64,000 bases of DNA, taken from assembly GCF_900188145.1 (NCBI RefSeq), contig NZ_FZOJ01000026.1:1-64000 (forward strand), written 5' to 3'. Position 1 is the stretch's first letter, and every line of letters starts with the position of its first letter. This stretch comes from Anaerovirgula multivorans. GTDB lineage: Bacteria > Bacillota > Clostridia > Peptostreptococcales > Natronincolaceae. A program made the position numbers and the translations under genes. Positions 8,195 to 17,667 of the stretch are shown in pieces. The notes under the pieces were generated by a model. It was given only the letters and a program-made list of their open reading frames with translations, had not been told where the DNA came from and ran no database searches.

Positions 8195-9577
8195 ATGGCA
8201 ATTAGAAAAGCTGAACCCTATAAAATTAAAATGGTAGAACCTATTCAACTGATTCCAAGAGAGGAAAGAGAAAGAAAAATCCAGGAAGCTGGTTATAATC
8301 AATTTGCTCTAAAAGCAGAGGATATTTATATTGATCTACTAACCGACAGCGGTACCGGAGCAATGAGTGATTATCAATGGGCTGGCATTATGTTAGGGGA
8401 CGAATCCTATGCTGGAAGTAGAAACTACTATAATCTAGAAAAAAGTGTTCAAGATATTATTGGATACAAGTATTTTGTTCCAACCCATCAGGGAAGAGGG
8501 GCGGAAAACGTTTTATTTCCTATTATGATTAAGGAAAAGGGACAAAATGTTTTGAGCAACATGCATTTTGATACGACTAAAGCTCATGTTGAATTAAAAG
8601 GTGGGAGAGCCATCAACTTAGTTACAGAAAAGGCCTTTGATACAGAAACTGAGTATCCTTTTAAAGGAGATTTCGATTTGGAGAAGCTAGAAAGCTTCAT
8701 CTTAGAAAATGGAGCAGAAAACTGTGCATTTGTCATAGTAACCATTACTTGCAATAGTGTAGGTGGGCAGCCAGTTTCAATGGAAAATATTAAGGGAGTA
8801 AAGAAAATAGCTGATAAGTATGGATTAAAGATAATATTTGATGCTGCAAGATTTGCAGAAAACGCCTACTTTATTAAGAAAAGAGAAGCGGGTTATGAAG
8901 ACAAAGAAATTGTAGAGATCATAAGAGAAATGTTTAGCTATGGTGATGGTTTAACCATGAGTGCTAAAAAGGACGGTTTAGTGAATATGGGAGGAATGAT
9001 TGCCATCAAAGAAGATGAAGAACTGTATACACAGGTTCGATCTATGGTGGTACCTATAGAAGGGTTTCCCACCTATGGGGGATTATCTGGAAGAGATATG
9101 GAGGCCTTAGCAAGAGGCTTAAGAGAAGTTGTAGAAGAGGACTATTTAGAAAGTAGAATTGGCCAAATTGAATACTTAGGTCAGAGGTTAATGGATGCTG
9201 GTATTCCTATACAAAAACCAGTGGGAGGGCATGCAGTATTTGTAGATTGCAAGAAGTTTTGTCCACAAATTCCATACCATCAATTCCCTGCCCAAGCAGT
9301 TTGTGTAGAGTTATATAAGGAAGCAGGCATAAGAGGGGTAGAAATTGGTTCTTTCCTATTAGGAAGAGATCCAGAAACAGGGGAACACCTTGAATCTCCA
9401 ATGGAACTGTTGAGATTAACTATACCGAGACGGGTGTATACCTACAACCACATGGATGTAATAGCAGATGCTTTAATAGAAATTTGGAAAAGAAGAGAGA
9501 CTTTAAAGGGCTTTGAGTTCATTTATGAGCCTCAAGTACTAAGACATTTTACAGCAAAACTAAAACCTGTTAAATAG
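8195..9577 (+). CDS. tnaA: Tryptophanase (PLP beta-eliminating lyase)
   Basis: About 460 residues. Cleaves L-tryptophan to indole, pyruvate and ammonia. Family blocks: [15 protein letters not shown] [44 protein letters not shown] and SAKKD with the PLP lysine. Tyrosine phenol-lyase is the close alternative. Tryptophanase is preferred because [16 protein letters not shown] and [10 protein letters not shown] follow E. coli TnaA, where phenol-lyase has Arg in the SMERG region and F-F in place of H-F. ATG 8195 is about 12 bases after AAGGAGG; a TTG at 8186 is too close to that site. No tnaB permease or recognisable tnaC-like leader peptide is seen. A strong terminator follows. Confidence 0.85.
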   Translation: MAIRKAEPYKIKMVEPIQLIPREERERKIQEAGYNQFALKAEDIYIDLLTDSGTGAMSDYQWAGIMLGDESYAGSRNYYNLEKSVQDIIGYKYFVPTHQGRGAENVLFPIMIKEKGQNVLSNMHFDTTKAHVELKGGRAINLVTEKAFDTETEYPFKGDFDLEKLESFILENGAENCAFVIVTITCNSVGGQPVSMENIKGVKKIADKYGLKIIFDAARFAENAYFIKKREAGYEDKEIVEIIREMFSYGDGLTMSAKKDGLVNMGGMIAIKEDEELYTQVRSMVVPIEGFPTYGGLSGRDMEALARGLREVVEEDYLESRIGQIEYLGQRLMDAGIPIQKPVGGHAVFVDCKKFCPQIPYHQFPAQAVCVELYKEAGIRGVEIGSFLLGRDPETGEHLESPMELLRLTIPRRVYTYNHMDVIADALIEIWKRRETLKGFEFIYEPQVLRHFTAKLKPVK

Positions 9578-9584
9578 TAGAATT

Positions 9585-9624
9585 TGACAAATCATTCTTT
9601 TAAAGGAGTGATTTGTCATTTTTA
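9585..9624 (+). terminator. Terminator after tnaA
   Basis: A 13-bp stem with one wobble pair (TGACAAATCATTC, 9585-9597, with 9606-9618) followed by T5. Confidence 0.9.
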
Positions 9625-9799
9625 TTGTAAAGCTTTTGCATTTAATAAGAGTTAAAGTCGTGTTTTGTAAAGGCACTTACCTATTATTTTTTATTCGTAA
9701 GTAAGTTATCTATAGTTGATGATTGAAATAAATAGTTGAATATGGTAATTTATTATTATAATAACTACACAAAATAATATAGATATATGCCGTTAGACT

Positions 9800-9888
9800 T
9801 AAATTTTAATATATATGGTTTAGGGTTTCGTCCTCAACGAAAAGACGTAGCCAAGGACTATAAATGTAACTTTTAGCATATTAAAATC
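9800..9888. repeat. Hairpin repeat element, family A, copy 2
   Basis: A diverged copy of the 5719 element. The inverted ends are ATTTTAATATAT (9803-9814) and GCATATTAAAAT (9876-9887). The core keeps GGGTTTCGTCC and GTAGCCAAGGACTATAAATG. Preceded by ATATAGATATATGC, as in copy 3. It fills the gap between tnaA and the NUDIX gene. The rest of that 390-base gap shows only the tnaA terminator and AT-rich sequence. Confidence 0.78.
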
Positions 9889-9969
9889 CAGAGACGGATA
9901 TCTATAGATAATAGACAAAATAGAAATTTTGCAAGTCAATAAGGAAGTATAGCTAAAGGAGTGGACGTT

Positions 9970-10392
9970 TTGAGAGAGGAAATAAGTGCCGGTGGTGTAG
10001 TGGTTTTTGGTAACGCTATACTACTGTTGAAAAAATATAATGGGGACTGGGTACTACCAAAAGGCAAGGTCGAATATCATGAAACCATTGAAGAGACTGC
10101 TGTTAGAGAAGTGTTTGAAGAGGCTGCTGTGAAGGTAGAGGTCTTGAAATATTTAGGAGAAATTCATTATACCTTTAAAAATAGTTGGGAAGATAATGAT
10201 ATGATTAATAAAACCGTTCACTGGTTTTTAATGCATTCTAGAACCATCAACTGTTTACCCTTAAAGGAAGAGGGTTTTATTGATGCGAAATTTATTCATA
10301 TCAATAGATCAGTTGATTTAGCCAAATATGAAGATGAAAAAGAAATAATACAAAAGGCAATCAAAGAAATTAAAAAGACCTCACAATTGTAA
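9970..10392 (+). CDS. NUDIX hydrolase
   Basis: 140 residues. The Nudix box is complete: KGKVEYHETIEETAVREV followed by FEEAA, fitting G-x5-E-x7-R-E-x2-E-E. It hydrolyses a nucleoside diphosphate linked to another group; the substrate cannot be told from sequence. The start is taken as TTG 9970, eight bases after AAAGGAG (9955-9961); the GTG at 9961 overlaps that site. It lies alone between a family A repeat and a terminator whose 5' arm begins inside its last codons. Confidence 0.88.
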   Translation: MREEISAGGVVVFGNAILLLKKYNGDWVLPKGKVEYHETIEETAVREVFEEAAVKVEVLKYLGEIHYTFKNSWEDNDMINKTVHWFLMHSRTINCLPLKEEGFIDAKFIHINRSVDLAKYEDEKEIIQKAIKEIKKTSQL

Positions 10393-10410
10393 ACAGTGAG
10401 GTCTTATCCT
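10375..10410. terminator. Convergent terminator hairpin between the NUDIX gene and DUF1540
   Basis: A perfect 10-bp stem (AAGACCTCAC, 10375-10384, with 10396-10405). It overlaps the NUDIX stop codon and faces the end of the minus-strand DUF1540 gene. On the minus strand it is followed by a T-rich run, so it may serve both directions. Confidence 0.7.
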
Positions 10411-10424
10411 TAGAAGGCTAAATA

Positions 10425-10592
10425 CTAGTGAGGCATAAAGGTTGTACATAATGCTTCATCTGAAGAATCTGCTTTATCTCCGTTGCCTTTAGCATTAACC
10501 TCTAGCTTTGGTGCAAAACAATAATCTGTTTCATTAAATTTACAGTTATGAACATGGCACATCACTTCCATTACTGGATGTTGTTTTTTCAT
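10425..10592 (-). CDS. DUF1540 small cysteine-rich protein
   Basis: A 55-residue protein on the minus strand. It starts ATG with GGAGGT eight bases upstream on that strand. The Cys pattern is MCHVHNCKF, then YCFAPKLEV, then ALCTTF, the C-x4-C...C...C-x-x-F arrangement of the clostridial DUF1540 family. These proteins are probably small metal-binding proteins, often linked to sporulation, but the function is not established. It lies divergently from whiA and converges on the NUDIX gene, sharing the hairpin at 10375-10405. Confidence 0.82.
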   Translation of the reverse strand: MKKQHPVMEVMCHVHNCKFNETDYCFAPKLEVNAKGNGDKADSSDEALCTTFMPH

Positions 10593-10724
10593 TCAATCCA
10601 CCTCCATATTTATAATAAATTGCTTCTCTAATATTTTGCACATTTATTTGAAAAATATGATGACATATATTTTGGTAAATAATAAAAATAAAGAATTTAA
10701 AAAAACTTAAAGGGTTGTGGTAAC

Positions 10725-11690
10725 ATGTCTTTTTCAGCAAATACAAAATCAGAATTAGCAAGGATTTTTCCAGAAGAGCATTGTTGCAAGTTAGCGGAAT
10801 TAGCAGCCTTAATAAGAATGAGTGGAACTTTACAACTAACAGGCTTAAAAAAATTTAATTTAAAAATTAGCACAGAAAACCCTTCAACTGCAAGAAAAAT
10901 ATTTAGACATATTAAAGACTTATTTCAAATTCATACAGAAGTCATGATTAGAAGAAATTCTCGATTAAAAAAGAACAATCATTATATGATGATGATTACT
11001 CATTCTATGGGAAGCGCCATTATTTTGGATAAGGTTGGAATTTTCAAGAACTATAATAATTCTTTTGACATTACCTATGAAATCCCTAAAGCTCTTATAA
11101 CAAAACAGTGCTGTAAAAGAGCTTACTTAAGAGGCGCTTTTTTAGGTGGAGGATCCATTAGCGCTCCTGAAAAAACCTACCATTTAGAGTTTGTGACTAA
11201 TAGTATGGAGCATAGTGAAGATTTGAAAAATTTAATTAATGAATATGATCTCAATGCAAAGATCGTAGAGAGAAAAGGAAGTTTTGTTGTATATATAAAA
11301 GAAGGAGACCAAGTGGTAGATATTTTAAATATTATTGGAGCACACAAGGCTTTATTAGACTTAGAAAATATTCGTATTTATAAACAAATGCGGAATGATA
11401 TTAATAGAATTGTCAATTGTGAAACAGCTAATTTAAGCAAAACTGTTAATGCCTCTATTCGGCAAATAGAGAATATTGAATATATCAAAGACACTATTGG
11501 TATTAATGAATTACCTTTGAATTTAAGAGAAATTGCAGAACTTCGATTAAATTATCAAGATGCTAGTCTAAAAGAACTTGGACAAATGTTGCATCCTCCC
11601 ATTGGAAAATCAGGTGTAAATCACCGCCTAAGAAAAATGGAAGAAATAGCAGAAAAAGTAAAATTAAGGGAAAAATGGAAAAGAGACTAG
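10725..11690 (+). CDS. whiA: WhiA sporulation/division DNA-binding protein
   Basis: 321 residues. WhiA joins a LAGLIDADG homing-endonuclease-like N-terminal domain (RGAFLGGGSISAPEKTYHLE near residue 135) to a C-terminal helix-turn-helix (LRLNYQDASLKELGQML, near residue 275). It controls division and sporulation genes in Gram-positives. It normally follows yvcK directly; here about 2.7 kb of tnaA, NUDIX and DUF1540 separates them, so it is probably transcribed on its own. ATG 10725 has a modest AAAGGG site. A strong terminator follows. Confidence 0.94.
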   Translation: MSFSANTKSELARIFPEEHCCKLAELAALIRMSGTLQLTGLKKFNLKISTENPSTARKIFRHIKDLFQIHTEVMIRRNSRLKKNNHYMMMITHSMGSAIILDKVGIFKNYNNSFDITYEIPKALITKQCCKRAYLRGAFLGGGSISAPEKTYHLEFVTNSMEHSEDLKNLINEYDLNAKIVERKGSFVVYIKEGDQVVDILNIIGAHKALLDLENIRIYKQMRNDINRIVNCETANLSKTVNASIRQIENIEYIKDTIGINELPLNLREIAELRLNYQDASLKELGQMLHPPIGKSGVNHRLRKMEEIAEKVKLREKWKRD

Positions 11691-11711
11691 TGAAATAGTA
11701 CTAAAATTTAG

Positions 11712-11755
11712 AAATCCTACTAAATAATTTGATTATTTAGTAGGATTTTGGTTTT
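11712..11755 (+). terminator. Terminator after whiA
   Basis: A perfect 16-bp stem (11712-11727 with 11733-11748) around TTTGA, followed by TTGGTTTTTTG. Confidence 0.92.
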
Positions 11756-11824
11756 TTGTGGCGAATTTGGTTGTATACTATGTAATCAGGAAAAAAACAC
11801 CAATACACAAAAGGAGGGAGATTG

Positions 11825-12892
11825 ATGTTAAAGATCAATACTTCCATATTGACGCCTGGAATGGTATTAGCAAAGCCTATATATGATGCTCAAGGGAAAC
11901 TATTAATTGATAGGAATATCAAACTCAAAAAGCTTTATATAGATAAATTAATTCAATATAAGATTGAAGCAGTTTATATTTCTTGGAATAAAGAGAACCT
12001 CTCGGATGTATCAGAAATGATAACAGAAGAAACAAAATTACAAGCTTTAAAAGTGATAAAAGAAACAGTAAATAATATTAACATTACTAAGCATATTGAT
12101 TTGAGGGAACTGGAGACTGCAATTACAGACATTATTGGAGAATTGATGTCGGATAAAGGCATTTTATTAAACTTAACAGATATAAGGACCATTGATGATT
12201 ATACCTTTGGACATAGTGTAAATGTGTGTGTTCTATCCTTGATTATGGGAATTGCACTTAATTATGATAAAGAATCTCTAAAAGTTTTGGGGGTAGGAGC
12301 GCTGCTGCATGATATTGGTAAAGTTCAGATTAGTAGCGATATACTAAATAAGCCAGGGATCTTAACGGATATGGAATATGAAGAAATCAAAAAACATTCT
12401 TTTTTTGGATATGGAATGGTTAAAAATATAGAAGGCATAAAAAAAGAAATAGCATGGATCATTAGAGATCACCATGAAAGGTATGATGGTAATGGATATC
12501 CTAATGGTTTATGGGGAGAAAACATCCATGTTTTTTCTAGGATTGTTGCTATTTGTGATGTATATGATGCTTTAACCTCTAATAGGATCTATAGAAGTGG
12601 TATTCCGCCCCATCAGGCTATTGAGTATTTAATTGCAATGGGAAATCATCAATTCGACTATAATCTAGTAAAGATATTTTTAAGACATATATGTATTTAT
12701 CCTATCGGTACGGTGGTGAAACTACAATCAGGAGAACAGGGTGTTGTAGTAGAACTTGATGAATATTGCCCTACTCGACCAATCATCGATATTGTAAGGG
12801 ACATGAATGGCAGATCATTAGAGACGAAAATCAGAGTAGATTTAAGAAAAAATCTTAAAAATGGTATAGTTTCTATACTAGAAGCAGTATAA
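11825..12892 (+). CDS. HD-GYP domain cyclic-di-GMP phosphodiesterase
   Basis: 355 residues. An N-terminal segment of about 100 residues of unknown role precedes the HD-GYP domain. The HD pair is in LLHDIGKVQI, preceded by FGHSVNVCVLS, and the GYP signature is HHERYDGNGYPNGL. HD-GYP enzymes hydrolyse c-di-GMP, usually to GMP. A short beta-rich tail follows after residue 300. There are no membrane segments, so it is cytosolic. ATG 11825 is seven bases after AAGGAGG and preferred over the adjacent TTG 11822. Monocistronic between terminators. Confidence 0.9.
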   Translation: MLKINTSILTPGMVLAKPIYDAQGKLLIDRNIKLKKLYIDKLIQYKIEAVYISWNKENLSDVSEMITEETKLQALKVIKETVNNINITKHIDLRELETAITDIIGELMSDKGILLNLTDIRTIDDYTFGHSVNVCVLSLIMGIALNYDKESLKVLGVGALLHDIGKVQISSDILNKPGILTDMEYEEIKKHSFFGYGMVKNIEGIKKEIAWIIRDHHERYDGNGYPNGLWGENIHVFSRIVAICDVYDALTSNRIYRSGIPPHQAIEYLIAMGNHQFDYNLVKIFLRHICIYPIGTVVKLQSGEQGVVVELDEYCPTRPIIDIVRDMNGRSLETKIRVDLRKNLKNGIVSILEAV

Positions 12893-12901
12893 GCAATCTT
12901 G

Positions 12902-12930
12902 GTCTGGCAGAAGTCAGACTTTTTGTTTTT
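12902..12930 (+). terminator. Terminator after the HD-GYP gene
   Basis: A 7-bp stem with one wobble pair (GTCTGGC, 12902-12908, with GTCAGAC, 12913-12919) and then T5GT6. Confidence 0.85.
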
Positions 12931-12952
12931 TCTATAAATCAATAAATATCAT

Positions 12953-13137
12953 TTATCCTTCGGTGTAGTGCTAAGACTCCCGCTTCTTCTAGATAAACAA
13001 ACTAAGTGACCAACACGAAAGTTAGAAACCAAACTTTCGGTTGTCTACTTAAAGCGGGAGATCAAGCACTACATCCTCGAAGTAAATTCGGCTACAATTC
13101 AGAGGGAGTAAAAACTCCCTCTGAATTAAGTCTCATT
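12953..13137. repeat. Two-hairpin repeat element, family B, copy 1 (with nested repeat)
   Basis: Reverse-complement relative of 39209-39337. Ends in the order seen here: CTTCGGTGTAGTGCT (12958-12972) pairing with AGCACTACATCCTCGAAG; inside it GACTCCCGCTTCTT pairing with AAAGCGGGAG; then a separate 14-bp hairpin AATTCAGAGGGAGT / ACTCCCTCTGAATT and AGTCTCAT. The loop of the inner stem contains a family C hairpin (13014-13050) missing from the other copy. It occupies most of the gap between the HD-GYP gene and hutU. Confidence 0.85.
13014..13050. repeat. Short hairpin repeat, family C, copy 2, nested in family B
   Basis: AAGTGACCAACACGAAAGTT and AACTTTCGGTTGTCTACTT form an imperfect hairpin. 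It matches the pattern of the 3179 and 62441 copies and sits exactly in the apical loop of the family B element, as expected for insertion of one element into another. Confidence 0.75.
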
Positions 13138-13233
13138 TTATATAAAAATTAGACGCTATGGAGACGGTAAATAGATATAATTTTGATTAAAGACAACAAT
13201 ATAATTAAAAGTAATAAAATAGGGAGTGGTTAC

Positions 13234-15267
13234 ATGATTAATAATATTGACATTTCAAATGCGATGACAATTAAATTAGACAATGCTTTGCCAGCATATC
13301 CTGAATTCAAAGAAGGAATTCGACGGGCACCAGACAGAGGCTTTAAGCTTACGCTAGATCAAACAGAAACTGCCTTAAAAAATGCGTTAAGATATATCCC
13401 AGAAGAATTGCATGAAACTCTGGCTCCAGAATTTCTAGAGGAATTAGTAACAATGGGCAGAATTTATGGTTATCGGTTTCGACCAGAGGGAAGCATCAAA
13501 GGAAAATCTATCGATGAATATAAAGGAAACTGTATAGAAGGAAAAGCCTTTCAAGTAATGATGGACAATAATTTGGACTTTGATATAGCCCTTTATCCTT
13601 ATGAACTGGTGACCTATGGTGAAACTGGAAAGGTATGTCAGAACTGGATGCAGTATAGGCTTATTAAAAAATACCTTGAGGTAATGACAAATGAACAAAC
13701 TCTAGTTATTGAATCTGGACATCCATTGGGATTATTCAAATCTAAGCCAGATGCACCAAGAGTAATCATTACCAATGCCTTAATGGTAGGTATGTTTGAC
13801 AATCCAAAGGATTGGGATATTGCAGAACAAATGGGGGTTGCAAACTATGGACAAATGACTGCTGGAGGATGGATGTATATCGGACCACAGGGTATTGTTC
13901 ATGGAACCTTTAATACCTTATTAAATGCAGGTAGAAAGAAATTAGGATTACGTGATGATGAGGATTTAAGAGGCGTGCTATTTGTAACTTCAGGGCTAGG
14001 CGGCATGAGTGGTGCTCAGCCAAAAGCTGTGGAAATCGCCAATGGTGTAGGGATTATCGCTGAAGTGGACTACTCAAGAATTAAAACCAGACATGACCAG
14101 GGATGGGTAAGCGTTATCTCTGCAAATTTAGAGGAAGTATTCTCTATCGCAAAGGAACATATAGAGAAAAAAGAACCTATTTCCATTGCATACCATGGTA
14201 ATATTGTTGACCTATTACAATATGCCGTAGATAATAACATTAAAATTCCTTTACTTTCTGATCAAACCTCCTGCCATGCAGTGTATGAAGGAGGTTATTG
14301 TCCACAAGGGCTTACCTTTGCAGAAAGAACAGATATGCTTAAGGGCAATAGGGAGAAGTTTGTTCAATTAGTAGATGAAACCCTAAAGAAACACTTTGAA
14401 TTAATTAAAACCTTAGTAGATAGCGGAACCTATTTCTTTGATTATGGAAACGCTTTTATGAAATCTATCTATGATGCAGGCGTTAACGAAATATCTAAAA
14501 ATGGTATTGATGAAAAGGATGGTTTTATTTTCCCATCTTATGTAGAGGACATTATGGGACCAGAGTTATTTGATTATGGTTATGGACCCTTCAGATGGGT
14601 ATGCTTAAGTGGCAAGCATGAAGATTTAATCAAAACCGATAAGGCTGCTATGGATTTAATCGATCCTAATAGAAGAGGTCAAGATAGAGACAATTATGTA
14701 TGGATAAGAGATGCTGAGAAAAATAAAATGGTTGTTGGAACACAGGCGAGAATTTTATACCAAGATGCTATGGGTAGAACCAGAATAGCTCTTAAATTTA
14801 ATGAAATGGTTAGAAATGGTGAAGTGGGGCCAATTATGCTAGGAAGAGATCATCACGACGTAAGTGGTACTGACTCACCTTTTAGAGAAACCTCTAATAT
14901 TAAAGATGGAAGCAATGTAATGGCAGATATGGCTACCCAATGTTTTGCAGGGAACGCAGCTAGAGGGATGAGCTTAATTGCATTACACAATGGTGGTGGT
15001 GTAGGAATCGGAAAATCTATCAATGGTGGCTTTGGTATGGTATTAGATGGTAGTGAGAGAGTAGATAATATTTTAAAATCTGCTATGCCTTGGGATGTTA
15101 TGGGGGGTGTTGCTAGGAGAGCATGGGCCAGAAATGAGAATTCTATTAGCACTAGTATGGAATATAATAAGGAATATGGAGATACAGATCATATTACCCT
15201 GCCATTTATCCCTAAAGAGGATTTAGTGAAAAATCTGGTGAAAAAGGTTTTTGAAAATACAAAATAG
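13234..15267 (+). CDS. hutU: Urocanate hydratase (long form)
   Basis: 677 residues, about 120 longer than E. coli-type HutU and like the long form found in animals and some anaerobes. Uses NAD+ as electrophile to hydrate urocanate to imidazolonepropionate. Conserved blocks: TSGLGGMSGAQPKAVEIANG, SDQTSCHAVYEGGYCP with the active-site Cys region, GRDHHDVSGTDSPFRETSN and ALHNGGGVGIGKSINGGFG. ATG 13234 has an AGGGAGTGG site; the frame is open to a TTG at 13183 without one. First gene of hutU-ftcD-hutI. No canonical hutH is in the window, and the only HAL homologue (32194) lacks MIO. A thiourocanate-active variant cannot be excluded, since a HutU homologue does that step in ergothioneine breakdown. 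Confidence 0.93.
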   Translation: MINNIDISNAMTIKLDNALPAYPEFKEGIRRAPDRGFKLTLDQTETALKNALRYIPEELHETLAPEFLEELVTMGRIYGYRFRPEGSIKGKSIDEYKGNCIEGKAFQVMMDNNLDFDIALYPYELVTYGETGKVCQNWMQYRLIKKYLEVMTNEQTLVIESGHPLGLFKSKPDAPRVIITNALMVGMFDNPKDWDIAEQMGVANYGQMTAGGWMYIGPQGIVHGTFNTLLNAGRKKLGLRDDEDLRGVLFVTSGLGGMSGAQPKAVEIANGVGIIAEVDYSRIKTRHDQGWVSVISANLEEVFSIAKEHIEKKEPISIAYHGNIVDLLQYAVDNNIKIPLLSDQTSCHAVYEGGYCPQGLTFAERTDMLKGNREKFVQLVDETLKKHFELIKTLVDSGTYFFDYGNAFMKSIYDAGVNEISKNGIDEKDGFIFPSYVEDIMGPELFDYGYGPFRWVCLSGKHEDLIKTDKAAMDLIDPNRRGQDRDNYVWIRDAEKNKMVVGTQARILYQDAMGRTRIALKFNEMVRNGEVGPIMLGRDHHDVSGTDSPFRETSNIKDGSNVMADMATQCFAGNAARGMSLIALHNGGGVGIGKSINGGFGMVLDGSERVDNILKSAMPWDVMGGVARRAWARNENSISTSMEYNKEYGDTDHITLPFIPKEDLVKNLVKKVFENTK

Positions 15268-15292
15268 AAAAAACGTAAGAGAATTAATAGAG

Positions 15293-15316
15293 TAGGGAAT
15301 AAAATGTTATTCCCTA
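15293..15316 (+). other. Intercistronic hairpin between hutU and ftcD
   Basis: A perfect 10-bp stem (TAGGGAATAA with TTATTCCCTA) and loop AATG. There is no T run, so it is more likely an mRNA processing or stability element than a terminator. Confidence 0.6.
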
Positions 15317-15358
15317 CAACTATATATTTCATATGAAGAGAAGGGTGGAGACAAAATC

Positions 15359-16264
15359 ATGAGTGAAAAGAAAAAAATTGTTCAATGTGTACCAAATTTT
15401 AGTGAAGGTAGAGACTTAGAAAAAATAGAGAAAATTGTTAATGCCTTTAGAGGTAAAGATGGCGTTAAACTTTTAGATTATAGCAGAGACGAAGATCATA
15501 ACAGAGCAGTAGTAACAGTGGTTGGAGAACCAGAAGCTGTTAAAAATGCTATGATAGAAGCTATAGGAACTGCCATAGAAGTAATAGATATGACAAAACA
15601 TCAAGGACAACATCCAAGAATGGGTGCTACTGACGTTGTTCCTTTTATTCCTATTAAGAACGTAAGTATGACAGAAGCAGTTGAATTAGCAAAAGAGTTA
15701 GCAAAGGAAGCTTCTGAAAAATACAATTTACCTATCTATCTATACGAAAAAGCAGCATCAACACCTGCAAGAGAAAACTTAGCTCAGGTAAGAAAAGGTC
15801 AATTCGAGGGTATGGCTGAAAAGGTTAAGCAACCAGAATGGCATCCAGACTTCGGGCCACATGAAATTCATCCTACAGCTGGTGTTACTGGTGTAGCAGC
15901 TAGAATGCCACTAGTAGCCTATAATGTAAATTTAGATACAAATAAATTAGAAATCGCTGATAAAATTGCTAAAAATGTAAGACATTTAAGTGGTGGATTA
16001 AGATATTGCAAAGGTATGGGTGTAGAATTGAAGGACAGAGGCATTGTTCAAGTTTCTATGAATATGACAGACTATACAAAAACTGCTTTATATAGAGTTT
16101 TTGAGCTAATCAAAATAGAGGCAAAGAGATATGGTGTGAATGTAGTAGGAAGTGAAATTGTTGGTTCTGTTCCAATGGAAGCTTTAGTTGACACAGCAGC
16201 TTACTATCTTGGATTAGAGGATTTTTCTATGGAACAGGTATTAGAAGCTAGATTAATGGAGTGA
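15359..16264 (+). CDS. ftcD: Glutamate formimidoyltransferase
   Basis: 301 residues, matching only the transferase half of the bifunctional animal FTCD; the cyclodeaminase half is encoded separately here as fchA (19367). It moves the formimino group of N-formimino-L-glutamate to tetrahydrofolate, releasing glutamate. Conserved blocks: QCVPNFSEGRD at the start, DEDHNRAVVTVVG, QHPRMGATDVVPFIP and FGPHEIHPTAGVTGVAAR. ATG 15359 lies behind GGGTGGAG. Its stop overlaps the start region of hutI by one base or is a few bases away, depending on the hutI start. Confidence 0.94.
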   Translation: MSEKKKIVQCVPNFSEGRDLEKIEKIVNAFRGKDGVKLLDYSRDEDHNRAVVTVVGEPEAVKNAMIEAIGTAIEVIDMTKHQGQHPRMGATDVVPFIPIKNVSMTEAVELAKELAKEASEKYNLPIYLYEKAASTPARENLAQVRKGQFEGMAEKVKQPEWHPDFGPHEIHPTAGVTGVAARMPLVAYNVNLDTNKLEIADKIAKNVRHLSGGLRYCKGMGVELKDRGIVQVSMNMTDYTKTALYRVFELIKIEAKRYGVNVVGSEIVGSVPMEALVDTAAYYLGLEDFSMEQVLEARLME

Positions 16265-16269
16265 TGATG

Positions 16270-17523
16270 ATGAAAAAGGGAAACATTTTAATTAAGAATG
16301 CTGCAGAGCTAGTAACCTGTAGTGGATTTAAGGGGAAAAAGGGTAAATCAATGTCAGACCTTCACATTATTTCCAATGGAGCAGTAGTGATTGAAGAGGG
16401 TGTCATCAAAGCAGTAGGAAAAACAGAAGAGCTACTAAAGCAATATAAGGAAGAAGACTATAAAGTGATTGATGCTTCTAATAAAGCTGTATTACCAGGC
16501 TTTGTTGATTCTCATACCCATTTCGTCTTTGGTGGATATAGAGCAGAGGAATTTTCCTGGAGACTTCGTGGTGATAGCTATATGTCCATCATGGAGCGGG
16601 GTGGGGGTATTCTTAGTAGTGTAAGAGCTACTGCAGAAGCCTCTAAGGAAGAACTACTTAAAAGTGCTATAAAACGATTAGATTCTATGCTCTCCTTTGG
16701 AGTCACCACTGTGGAGGGTAAAAGTGGTTATGGATTAGATTATGAGACGGAAATCAAACAACTAGAAGTAATGAAGGAGGCGGATAATCATCATCCTGTT
16801 GATGTGGTCAGTACCTTTATGGGAGCCCACGCAGTCCTTAAGGATTATAAAGGAAGAGAAGGTGCATTCATTGACTTTCTAATTGAAAAGGTTATGCCAG
16901 AGGTAACGGAAAGAAAGCTGGCAGAATTTTGTGATGTTTTCTGTGAAAAAAATGTATTTTCTATAGAAGACTCCAGAAAATTATTAACAAAAGCAAAGGA
17001 AATGGGTTTTAAAGTTAAACTTCATGCCGATGAAATTGTCCAGTTAGGAGGAGCAGAGCTAGCGGCTGAATTAGGGGCGGTTTCTGCAGATCATTTATTA
17101 CAGGCCTCTGATCAGGGAATCAAGGAAATGGAAAAGGCTGGAGTAGTAGCTACCCTACTGCCAGGAACTGCTTTTAGCTTAAAAGAGGACTTTGCTAGGG
17201 CTAGGTATATGATTGATAACAATTGTGCTGTTGCTTTAGCAACTGACTTGAACCCGGGGAGCTGCTTTACTGAGTCTATTCCATTAATATTCGCTTTAGC
17301 TACTCTATATATGGGAATGACAACGGAAGAAGCAGTTACGGCACTTACCATTAATGGAGCTGCAGCGGTGGATAAGGCTGATAAAATTGGTAGTATTGAT
17401 ATAGGGAAAAAAGGAGATATTATTATACTAGAATTTCCATCCTACAAATATATTCCCTACCATATCGGTGTAAGCACAGTGGAAAAAGTTGTTAAAAATG
17501 GTATACTAGTTTATAACCGATAA
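16270..17523 (+). CDS. hutI: Imidazolonepropionase
   Basis: 417 residues, amidohydrolase superfamily. Opens the imidazolone ring to N-formimino-L-glutamate. Metal-binding H-x-H is in VDSHTHFVFGG; the later ligand motifs are MGAHAVLKD, KLHADEIVQLGG and ATDLNPGS. A run of GTG and three ATG codons (16261-16272) allows several starts; ATG 16270 is eight bases after GGAG (16258-16261) and was chosen. Coupled to ftcD. The product goes back to ftcD, so the operon order is step 2 (hutU), step 4 (ftcD), step 3 (hutI). Confidence 0.94.
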   Translation: MKKGNILIKNAAELVTCSGFKGKKGKSMSDLHIISNGAVVIEEGVIKAVGKTEELLKQYKEEDYKVIDASNKAVLPGFVDSHTHFVFGGYRAEEFSWRLRGDSYMSIMERGGGILSSVRATAEASKEELLKSAIKRLDSMLSFGVTTVEGKSGYGLDYETEIKQLEVMKEADNHHPVDVVSTFMGAHAVLKDYKGREGAFIDFLIEKVMPEVTERKLAEFCDVFCEKNVFSIEDSRKLLTKAKEMGFKVKLHADEIVQLGGAELAAELGAVSADHLLQASDQGIKEMEKAGVVATLLPGTAFSLKEDFARARYMIDNNCAVALATDLNPGSCFTESIPLIFALATLYMGMTTEEAVTALTINGAAAVDKADKIGSIDIGKKGDIIILEFPSYKYIPYHIGVSTVEKVVKNGILVYNR

Positions 17524-17667
17524 AAAATTATTGATTATGTACAATTTGGGATGAGCTATAATTTTGGTTATTGATTGCAACGAAGTCTGTCTATTAATGT
17601 TTAGAAGTAAGACTTTGTTCTAATAAAGAAAAATTATAAAGAAAAACAATAGTGGGGAGGGCATAGT

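Noticed and set aside
8195..9577. Tyrosine phenol-lyase.
   Set aside because: The C-terminal [14 protein letters not shown] and LRHFTAKL segments follow tryptophanase. It remains a minor alternative.
14853..15152. 99-codon minus-strand frame inside hutU.
   Set aside because: A shadow frame opposite the most conserved hutU blocks.
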